DNA of 8,740 bases from NCBI GenBank assembly GCA_016293645.1, contig JAEDDW010000077.1:1-8740 (forward strand), in the 5' to 3' direction. Source of the stretch: Treponema sp. Its GTDB lineage: Bacteria > Spirochaetota > Spirochaetia > Treponematales > Treponemataceae. Below, in pieces: positions 4,516 to 8,740 of the stretch (position 1 is its first letter; each line of letters begins with the position of its first letter). The position numbers and the translations under genes are program-made. A model generated the notes under the pieces. It was not told the origin of the DNA. It searched no databases and was given only the letters and a program-made list of their open reading frames with translations.

Positions 4516-5499
4516 CTAAAGGACTTTTGAAAACTCCTTAACGATCTGTGGAATCAGGGTTTCCGTACGGCCTTCCGTGCTGGCTCCTGATGCGTTCTTA
4601 TGTCCGCCACCGCCAAATTTCTGCGCAATCTCGCTTACGTCACATTTTTCGCGTGATCTCAATCCGATGGTGCATGAATGTTCAGTCTCCTGCCTTACAA
4701 AAACAACTGCTTCTATGCCTTCAACTTCGAGCATGAGTGAATAGAAGGCGTCGCTGTCACGGCCTTCCTGTCCGAACTTTCTTGTGTCTTCCATTGATTC
4801 ATAGGTAACCACAAGCTTTCCATTGCAGTAACGTTCCGCATGGTCAAGCATTATGCTCAAAAGTTTTCTTGTGTTCCATGATTTTCCGCTGGTCATCTTC
4901 TGGTATGTTTTACGCGGATTGGCACCTGCTTCAACAAGTCTTGCTGTGCTTCGGAATACTTCTGCGCTGTCTTCAGTAAGGAAACGGAAAAATCCTGTGT
5001 CGGTACATACACCAAAGAAAATGGTGTTTGCCTGCTGTTCCGTAGGTTTACCTACCAGGGCCTCGAAAAGCTGCTGGACAAGGCATGATGCGGCAGGTGA
5101 AGTAGGGTCGATTATTGTGTTTTCTCCATTGGAATCAGCTGTTTTGTGATGGTCGATTATGAAAGTGTCGAATCCCTTGAGGTCTCCGTCAATTTCTCCC
5201 AGACGTAATATTTCCGAACAGTCTGTCATGATCAGTCCGCATCTGTTTCTTTCGTCCTGTGTCATGAAAGGAATGTCGTTTCTGAAAAAGTCTGCATATT
5301 CCCTGATCTCAATCCTTTTGAAAGGTCCTGCATTGAGCATTATGTAAGGTTTGCCAGTGTTTTCAACTATATAGGAGAGTCCAAGACAGGAAGAAATGCA
5401 GTCACCGTCAGGATCCTTGTGTCCTGCGATGATGAAACTGTCATGGAGTTCAAGAAATTTTTTGAAGCTTGAAAGCTGTTTTTCTGAAATGATTTGCAT
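4516..5499 (-). CDS. nrnA: DHH/DHHA1 phosphoesterase (NrnA-type nanoRNase / pAp phosphatase)
   Basis: Predicted manganese-dependent phosphoesterase that degrades short oligoribonucleotides and/or 3'-phosphoadenosine 5'-phosphate in the cytoplasm. The 327-residue length is typical. The DHH domain shows GHKDPDGDC (26-34), MTDCSE (91-96), IIDHHKTAD (114-122, the DHH signature), DPTSPAASC (131-139) and CTDTGFFRF (165-173). The C-terminal DHHA1 domain carries FGGGGHKNASGAS (295-307), which binds the substrate phosphate. I chose the ATG at 5499 rather than an in-frame ATG at 5532. AGGAAGGA (5505-5512) sits 5 nt before it, and the longer version would begin upstream of the -10 box of the likely promoter. 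The gene stands alone between its own promoter and terminator. Which substrate dominates cannot be read from sequence. Confidence 0.95.
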   Translation of the reverse strand: MQIISEKQLSSFKKFLELHDSFIIAGHKDPDGDCISSCLGLSYIVENTGKPYIMLNAGPFKRIEIREYADFFRNDIPFMTQDERNRCGLIMTDCSEILRLGEIDGDLKGFDTFIIDHHKTADSNGENTIIDPTSPAASCLVQQLFEALVGKPTEQQANTIFFGVCTDTGFFRFLTEDSAEVFRSTARLVEAGANPRKTYQKMTSGKSWNTRKLLSIMLDHAERYCNGKLVVTYESMEDTRKFGQEGRDSDAFYSLMLEVEGIEAVVFVRQETEHSCTIGLRSREKCDVSEIAQKFGGGGHKNASGASTEGRTETLIPQIVKEFSKVL

Positions 5500-5504
5500 G
5501 ATGA

Positions 5505-5512
5505 TCCTTCCT
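5505..5512 (-). promoter_or_regulatory. Ribosome site that fixes the nrnA start
   Basis: Minus-strand AGGAAGGA lies 5 nt before the ATG at 5499. It decides the start codon against the upstream in-frame ATG at 5532, which has no such site and lies in the promoter. Confidence 0.8.
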
Positions 5513-5519
5513 GCACAGC

Positions 5520-5548
5520 AGTATACAGGCAAGTGGAATGCTACACAA
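5520..5548 (-). promoter_or_regulatory. Sigma-70 promoter of nrnA
   Basis: On the minus strand TTGTGT (5543-5548) and TATACT (5520-5525) are spaced by exactly 17 bp. The -10 box matches at five of six positions and the -35 at three. It lies just after the preceding terminator, and the start site near 5513 leaves a short leader that still includes the ribosome site. Confidence 0.65.
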
Positions 5549-5554
5549 GACAGT

Positions 5555-5587
5555 AAAAAAAAAGGATGTCCAATAGGACATCCTTTT
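5555..5587 (-). terminator. Strong terminator after the small exported protein gene
   Basis: A perfect GGATGTCC / GGACATCC stem with a four-base loop is extended by A/T pairs. Nine Ts follow on the minus strand. It lies 27 nt after the stop codon at 5615 and ends the ornithine carbamoyltransferase operon. Four Ts on the other side make it weakly active on the plus strand as well. Confidence 0.95.
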
Positions 5588-5614
5588 CATATGGATTGCT
5601 GATGGTCAGCAGGA

Positions 5615-6055
5615 TTAAAGTTCAATATTCAGTGAATCAGCATCTGATCCATCAACAGCCATTCCGTTTGGAGCAATTGCCCAGACAGGATTGAAGCGGT
5701 TTGTAGGAACAGTAACCCAGACTTTCTGGAATTCTCCATCCTTCTTGATGATTGTCATGTAAGGACCGATCTTTGCAGGAGCATTGCGGAACAAAAGTTT
5801 TCTTGCACCCTCCTTGTTTTCAGACCATTTCTTTGGAAGAACGGCTGTACCGATCTTTACACCCTGCTTTTCATAAAGGACAACATAGGAATCCTTTGTG
5901 TCGTAGATCTTATAGAAACGTACATTCTGGTATGTAATAGAGGAAACATTGTCTCCATGGTCCCATACGCGTGGTGTGCTTTCCTTTGCATCTTCTGCTG
6001 CCATAGGGAGAACCAGTGATGCCGCAAATGCAAGTGCCAATAATAACTTCTTCAT
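5615..6055 (-). CDS. Small exported protein of unknown function
   Basis: A 146-residue protein that I cannot assign to a family. It has a clear signal peptide: MKK, a hydrophobic core LLLALAFAASLVL, then PMAA with likely cleavage after residue 20. The mature part of about 126 residues is therefore periplasmic or outer-membrane associated. There is no lipobox cysteine and no membrane segment in the mature region. It is rich in aromatic and beta-branched residues (SITYQNVRFYKIY, YVVLYEKQGVKIG, KVWVTVPTNRFNPVWAIAP), suggesting a beta-rich fold. GGAAGGA lies a few bases before the ATG. The ornithine carbamoyltransferase gene ends 21 bp upstream with no terminator between, so the two are probably one transcript. 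The pairing of a cytoplasmic arginine enzyme with a periplasmic protein is unexplained. Confidence 0.88.
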   Translation of the reverse strand: MKKLLLALAFAASLVLPMAAEDAKESTPRVWDHGDNVSSITYQNVRFYKIYDTKDSYVVLYEKQGVKIGTAVLPKKWSENKEGARKLLFRNAPAKIGPYMTIIKKDGEFQKVWVTVPTNRFNPVWAIAPNGMAVDGSDADSLNIEL

Positions 6056-6076
6056 AAATTCCTTCCTTGGTGTTCC

Positions 6077-7030
6077 TTAGTTGACAAGGGCAAGCATGAT
6101 TGCCTTGATTGTGTGCTTGCGGTTTTCAGCCTCATCCCAAACTTTGCTTGCTTCGCTTTCGAAAACTTCCTCTGTTACTTCCTGTTCCTTTACGGCAGGG
6201 AGACAGTGCAAGAAAATGGTATCAGCCTTGCCCGTAGCGGCCATCAATTCCTTGTTTACCTGGTATGGCTGAAGCAGTTTGCAGCGTTCTTCCTTGAGCG
6301 CTTCTTCACCCATAGAAACCCATACATCAGTATAAAGCGCATCTGCGTTTTTGACAACTGAAATTTCATCTGAGATGGTGATCCTGGCTCCGGATTTTTC
6401 AGCGAACGGAGTACAGATTCTGATGATTTCTTCATCCGGTGAAAGCTCTTTCGGGGCAAAAACCGAGAAGTTGATTCCGAATTTTGCGCAGATGAGCATG
6501 AGGGAGCGGGCCATGTTGTTGCGTCCGTCTCCGCAGAAGCAAAGTGTCAGTCCCCTGAGGTGACCGAAATGCTCCTTGAGGGTCATGATGTCCGCAAGAA
6601 CCTGTGTAGGGTGGAATTCATCGGTAAGGCCGTTGATTACAGGAATTCCGGAATATTTTGCAAGTTCTTCGACATGCTGCTGCTTGAAGCCGCGGAATTC
6701 AATGGCGCTGAACATCCTTCCGAGAACGCGTGCAGTATCCTTGACGCTTTCTTTTTCTCCAAGCTGGATGTCTGCTGTGGACATGAATACCGGATGTCCT
6801 CCTTCTTCACCAAATGCGGTTTCAAAAGAAGAACGTGTACGTGTAGATCTCTTTTCAAAAATAAGGGCAATGGTCTTGCCAAGGAATCTCTGGTGTACTT
6901 CTCCCTTGTGAGACTGTTTCTTCACGAGGAATGCATAGTCAAGAATCTGATTGATTTCTTCTGGTGTCCAGTCGATCCAGTTGAGAAGGCTTCTGCCTTT
7001 GAATGGACTCTTGAATTTTTCTGCTTTCAT
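6077..7030 (-). CDS. argF: Ornithine carbamoyltransferase
   Basis: Catalyses carbamoyl phosphate + ornithine to citrulline + phosphate, or the reverse in the arginine deiminase pathway; a cytoplasmic trimer in this family. It has 317 residues, within the normal range. The carbamoyl-phosphate motif STRTR is at 62-66 in FEKRSTRTRSSFE, FRGF at 112-115 and HPTQ at 140-143. GDGRNNMARS is at 168-177, the ornithine-loop signature DVWVSMGE at 235-242, HCLP at 275-278 and DEAENR at 299-304. SMG rather than the aspartate-enzyme signature sets it apart from aspartate carbamoyltransferase. The ribosome site AGAGGT lies about 8 nt before the ATG. The promoter overlaps ARG-box-like palindromes, so control by an arginine repressor is likely. 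No other arginine gene is present here, so an anabolic (argF) or catabolic (arcB) role is undecided; the symbol is nominal. Confidence 0.96.
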   Translation of the reverse strand: MKAEKFKSPFKGRSLLNWIDWTPEEINQILDYAFLVKKQSHKGEVHQRFLGKTIALIFEKRSTRTRSSFETAFGEEGGHPVFMSTADIQLGEKESVKDTARVLGRMFSAIEFRGFKQQHVEELAKYSGIPVINGLTDEFHPTQVLADIMTLKEHFGHLRGLTLCFCGDGRNNMARSLMLICAKFGINFSVFAPKELSPDEEIIRICTPFAEKSGARITISDEISVVKNADALYTDVWVSMGEEALKEERCKLLQPYQVNKELMAATGKADTIFLHCLPAVKEQEVTEEVFESEASKVWDEAENRKHTIKAIMLALVN

Positions 7031-7051
7031 AATTTTAACCTCTGGAAATTA

Positions 7052-7079
7052 AGTATACATATTTATGCAGAATATGCAA
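7052..7079 (-). promoter_or_regulatory. Sigma-70-like promoter of the ornithine carbamoyltransferase gene
   Basis: On the minus strand TTGCAT (7074-7079) and TATACT (7052-7057) are 16 bp apart. The -10 matches the consensus at five of six positions, the -35 at three. The spacer is largely occupied by one ARG-box-like palindrome. The start site would lie near 7045, leaving a short leader. Confidence 0.55.
7054..7071 (-). promoter_or_regulatory. ARG-box-like operator, promoter-overlapping copy
   Basis: The minus-strand core TGCATAAATATGTA is an imperfect 14-bp palindrome, matching the upstream copy except for one base. It covers the -10/-35 spacer and part of the -10, so a bound repressor would block polymerase. 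It resembles the 18-bp ARG box plan (TGNAT, four A/T, ATNCA). Its centre lies 31 bp from the other copy. Confidence 0.5.
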
Positions 7080-7084
7080 GTAAA

Positions 7085-7102
7085 AATGCATATTTATGCA
7101 TT
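7085..7102 (-). promoter_or_regulatory. ARG-box-like operator, upstream copy
   Basis: AATGCAT-AAAT-ATGCATT is an 18-bp site with perfect seven-base arms around an A/T centre. Its length and layout match the ARG box bound by ArgR/AhrC, but with TGCAT in place of TGAAT. A third half-site, TTGCAT, lies between the two copies. Control of an ornithine carbamoyltransferase gene supports the assignment; the regulator itself is not in this window. Confidence 0.55.
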
Positions 7103-7143
7103 GAAGCGAATCTTTAATGCTTGATGTACGAACTGATAAAAAC

Positions 7144-7175
7144 AAAAAAGACTTTTCAGAAACCTGAAAAGTCTT
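7144..7175 (-). terminator. Terminator of the tRNA transcript
   Basis: Minus-strand AAGACTTTTCAG and CTGAAAAGTCTT form a perfect 12-pair stem with a four-base GTTT loop, followed by Ts. It begins about 9 nt after the tRNA 3' end, so the tRNA is a single-gene transcript separated from the ornithine carbamoyltransferase promoter. Confidence 0.93.
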
Positions 7176-7183
7176 GATCTTCT

Positions 7184-7256
7184 TAGGGGCAATAGGGATC
7201 GAACCTATGACACACGGAATATGAGTCCGTTGCTCTACCGACTGGGCTATGCCCCC
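7184..7256 (-). tRNA. tRNA-Met (anticodon CAU), elongator type
   Basis: A complete 73-nt cloverleaf. The acceptor stem is GGGGGCA / TGCCCCT with a G-U first pair and A as discriminator. The D arm is GCCC-AGTCGGTA-GAGC, the anticodon arm ACGGA-CTCATAT-TCCGT with anticodon CAT. The variable loop is GTGTC and the T arm ATAGG-TTCGATC-CCTAT. The 3' CCA is not encoded. The lack of three G-C pairs next to the anticodon and the presence of a 1-72 pair argue against the initiator tRNA. A CAU anticodon could also be the lysidine-modified Ile tRNA; Met is favoured but not proven. The second-to-last D-stem position is a C-A mismatch instead of the usual U-A. Confidence 0.95.
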
Positions 7257-7269
7257 GTGAATGTTCAGT

Positions 7270-7298
7270 ACTATATCAAAGTGCTTTTGATTTGTCAA
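7270..7298 (-). promoter_or_regulatory. Near-consensus sigma-70 promoter of the tRNA gene
   Basis: On the minus strand TTGACA (7293-7298) is a perfect -35. TATAGT (7270-7275), five of six positions, follows after exactly 17 bp. The predicted start site near 7263 lies a few bases before the tRNA 5' end. It is the strongest sigma-70 promoter in the window, as expected for a stable RNA. Confidence 0.9.
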
Positions 7299-7383
7299 TA
7301 GTAAATCTAGATTTTACATGAAATAAAACCACTAAACTTTTTTCTGTGCTTTCCGAAAAACAAATAGAGGATACCTGTGGGGT

Positions 7384-7412
7384 TTGCCCGGGAAATCCTG
7401 GACAATTATTTT
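7384..7412 (+). promoter_or_regulatory. Possible promoter of the exported-protein operon
   Basis: TTGCCC (7384-7389) and TATTTT (7407-7412) are 17 bp apart; each matches the sigma-70 consensus at four of six positions. A GACAA/TTGTC inverted repeat (7401-7416) overlaps the -10 region and could be an operator. The evidence is modest. Confidence 0.3.
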
Positions 7413-7443
7413 TGTCAAAGTCAGAAATTTAAGGGGATTTTAG

Positions 7444-7950
7444 ATGAGTATCAGAAGGATTCTGATGATCTGTGTTTTTTCTTGCTGTGCGGTTGCAGCC
7501 AACGCTGTTTCTGTTGCATTCCAGATTGCACAGCACGAGGATTCAAGATCAGACGTTAGACCTTCATGCTATCAGATAGAAAGCGGCCTTTTTGATTTTT
7601 TCTTTGACAAAGGAATGATTGTTTCAAACTCGCCTGTGTTTGTTTCCAATGACAGCGGTGAACAGGATGTCGTGTTCAACGAGTCGATGATGGCGGCTGA
7701 ACAGGGTGGAGTAAGATATTTCATTGAAATCCTTTGTGAATTCGATGTTGCGGAATCGACAAATCCGGATGCCGCCTTGCTTGAAAACATCAAGGCAGTG
7801 TCATGGAAAGTTGTTGATCTGAAAACAGATAAAGTATTGGGTTCCGGTAAAAAGGTTCCTCCATCTGCAAAGCTTTACAAGAAGGCTGAAAAAGGTGTAA
7901 GGGATTTTTCTCACGGAATCGCAACTGATATTTACAAATTCATTCGGTAG
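7444..7950 (+). CDS. Small exported protein of unknown function
   Basis: A 168-residue protein I do not recognise. The N-terminus (MSIRR followed by ILMICVFSCCAVAANA) is a signal sequence. AAN-A gives a plausible signal-peptidase I site after residue 21. VFSC at 11-14 could instead serve as a relaxed spirochaetal lipobox, making it a lipoprotein. The mature part is soluble. Features include DFFFDKGMIVSNSPVF (51-66), GGVRYFIEILCEFDV (88-102), IKAVSWKVVDLKTDKVLGSG (116-135) and a basic C-terminus. The pattern suggests a compact alpha/beta domain that could bind another envelope component. AAGGGG lies 7 nt before the ATG. It is followed after 10 bp by the acidic-repeat protein gene, in the same direction, so the two probably form an operon and act together in the envelope. 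Confidence 0.88.
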   Translation: MSIRRILMICVFSCCAVAANAVSVAFQIAQHEDSRSDVRPSCYQIESGLFDFFFDKGMIVSNSPVFVSNDSGEQDVVFNESMMAAEQGGVRYFIEILCEFDVAESTNPDAALLENIKAVSWKVVDLKTDKVLGSGKKVPPSAKLYKKAEKGVRDFSHGIATDIYKFIR

Positions 7951-7960
7951 GTAGGGGCGC

Positions 7961-8740
7961 ATGAAAAAGCTATTTTCTGGATTATTGGTATTTTTGCTTG
8001 CTGTGACAATGTTTGCAGATTCAAAGGACGTTGTGGAAGGCGTAATTGAAGTTGCGGATGAAGGAAAATTTCCTGCAGGTCATTTTGGACAGGCCGCCGG
8101 CTATCTTCCCGGTGACAGCATTTTTGTTTCAAATCCTGCCACTGGCGTAACGCTCCAGTTCCTCAATCTTGGAACTCTTGATTCCGCCGAAGGTGTCGCA
8201 GTGCTTCTTTCAAAGGAGTCGGCAAAGACTTTGGGACTTGATAAGGATAAAAATGTCCGCTGCAAGCTCAACATGCGTTACGGAAGCTTTGATGAATCGG
8301 TTGTCGGTCAGGCTGTCATTGATGAAAGTGATGCTGCAAGAATGAATGATAAAAAGGAAAATGCTGAACTTGCAAAGGCAGATGTAGAAGTTCCGGCTGA
8401 AGAAAAAGCTGCTGAACCGGTTGCAGTTGAGGAAATTCCTGCAGAGACTGTGGAAGCTGTTGCTGCAGAGACTGTGGAAGCTGTTGCTGAAGAAACTGTT
8501 CCTGCCGCTGGTGTACCTTTGATTGAGGAAGAAGAAATCGCAGAGGAAACTGTGGAAGATATTCCTGCGGAAACTGAAGAAGCTGTTGCCGTTGCGGTTG
8601 AATCTGAAGAAGAAATCGTCGAGGACTATGAGATGGATGACGAGGATTTCGCCGGAACAAAGAAAGCTGTTGAAGCTCCGTCTCCAGCTGAAATTGCTGA
8701 AGTTGAAGAAGAGAAGGAAAACACTGCTGAAGAAATTGTA
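7961..8740 (+). CDS. Exported acidic-repeat protein, 3' end outside the window
   Basis: Open to the right edge: 260 codons without a stop. The start is MKKLFSGLLVFLLAVTMFA, a standard signal peptide with cleavage after about residue 19. AGGGG sits close before the ATG. Residues about 38-108 form a globular domain containing GHFGQAAGYLPGDSIFVSNP, TGVTLQFLNLGTLDSAEGVA and VLLSKESAKTLGL. The order of a strand with N-x-x-TG, a second strand and an LS-x-x-[AS]-A-x-x-LGL helix recalls the double-psi barrel of RlpA-like proteins. From about residue 135 on the sequence is low-complexity and rich in Glu, Val, Ala and Pro, with octapeptide repeats AETVEAVA. Acidic repeats in an exported treponemal protein recall the Arp protein of Treponema pallidum, but no sequence relationship is claimed. 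A C-terminal SPOR or other anchoring domain may lie beyond the edge. Confidence 0.88.
   Translation, partial: MKKLFSGLLVFLLAVTMFADSKDVVEGVIEVADEGKFPAGHFGQAAGYLPGDSIFVSNPATGVTLQFLNLGTLDSAEGVAVLLSKESAKTLGLDKDKNVRCKLNMRYGSFDESVVGQAVIDESDAARMNDKKENAELAKADVEVPAEEKAAEPVAVEEIPAETVEAVAAETVEAVAEETVPAAGVPLIEEEEIAEETVEDIPAETEEAVAVAVESEEEIVEDYEMDDEDFAGTKKAVEAPSPAEIAEVEEEKENTAEEIV
8441..8488 (+). repeat. Perfect 24-bp tandem duplication coding AETVEAVA twice
   Basis: The 24-base unit at 8441-8464 is repeated without a mismatch at 8465-8488, coding residues 161-176 of the acidic protein. Degenerate relatives follow (EETVPAA, AEETVEDIPAE, AETEEAVAVA). Perfect identity at the DNA level implies a recent duplication, so copy number may vary between strains. 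Confidence 0.9.

Noticed and set aside
5500..5532. Longer nrnA start (11 extra residues, MPVYCCAGRII)
   Set aside because: That ATG would lie upstream of the -10 box of the likely promoter and lacks a ribosome site, whereas the ATG at 5499 has AGGAAGGA at 5 nt.
6560..7117. Plus-strand open frame of 185 codons antisense to the ornithine carbamoyltransferase gene
   Set aside because: It lies opposite a gene with complete family motifs, has no ribosome site, is rich in Phe and Cys in a shadow-like way, and runs into the ARG-box region.
7035..7298. Minus-strand 87-codon frame upstream of the ornithine carbamoyltransferase gene
   Set aside because: It reads through the tRNA gene, its terminator and the operator region, which are all better explained as such.
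7444..7600. A mobile element integrated at the tRNA-Met gene
   Set aside because: No integrase, no duplicated tRNA end and no terminal repeats are visible in the window.
8316..8660. Minus-strand Gln/Pro/Leu-rich frame of 114 codons
   Set aside because: It is the exact antisense of the Glu/Ala/Val repeat tail of the exported protein; the repetitive codons keep the opposite strand free of stops.

Overview
This 8.7-kb window reads as chromosomal DNA of a treponeme (Spirochaetota). Two tandem FlaB-type flagellin genes are of the spirochaetal core-filament kind. A textbook sigma-28 promoter precedes one of them, and several small secreted proteins with no obvious relatives outside the spirochaetes lie nearby. 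Base composition is moderate, with AT-rich intergenic gaps. No phage, insertion sequence or CRISPR array is visible. The genus assignment is an inference from gene content and protein style.

Layout. Everything from 1 to about 7256 is on the minus strand, so it is transcribed from high to low coordinates. At the right, an elongator-type tRNA-Met (7184-7256) has a near-consensus sigma-70 promoter and its own terminator. Next comes an ornithine carbamoyltransferase gene (6077-7030) whose promoter lies inside two ARG-box-like palindromes. It is followed after 21 bp by a small exported protein (5615-6055) and a strong bidirectional terminator. nrnA, a DHH-family phosphoesterase (4516-5499), has its own promoter and terminator. 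Then comes a 315-residue orphan with a sigma-region-2-like N-terminus (3365-4312), behind a perfect sigma-54 -24/-12 element. rdgB, an ITP/XTP pyrophosphatase (2666-3310), follows. A frameshifted remnant, probably of a chemoreceptor, abuts the rdgB stop codon (2296-2650). The two flagellin genes come last: a complete one (1219-2079) and one cut by the left edge of the window (1-843).

The plus strand carries only the right end. A small exported protein (7444-7950) is followed after 10 bp by an exported acidic-repeat protein (7961 to beyond the right edge). The latter combines an N-terminal globular domain, possibly of the RlpA/double-psi-barrel type, with a Glu/Val/Ala/Pro-rich repeat tail.

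The most interesting signals are regulatory. (1) The consensus sigma-54 promoter in front of the sigma-like orphan is flanked by two near-identical 15-bp motifs. (2) The flagellin leader has an AGGA tetraloop hairpin about 20 nt upstream of a GGAGGA ribosome site, the two-site layout known from CsrA control of flagellin. (3) Two palindromes spaced three helical turns apart sit on the ornithine carbamoyltransferase promoter. (4) The acidic repeat protein carries a perfect 24-bp tandem duplication. At least three sigma-factor classes (28, 54 and 70) therefore appear to be used within 7 kb.
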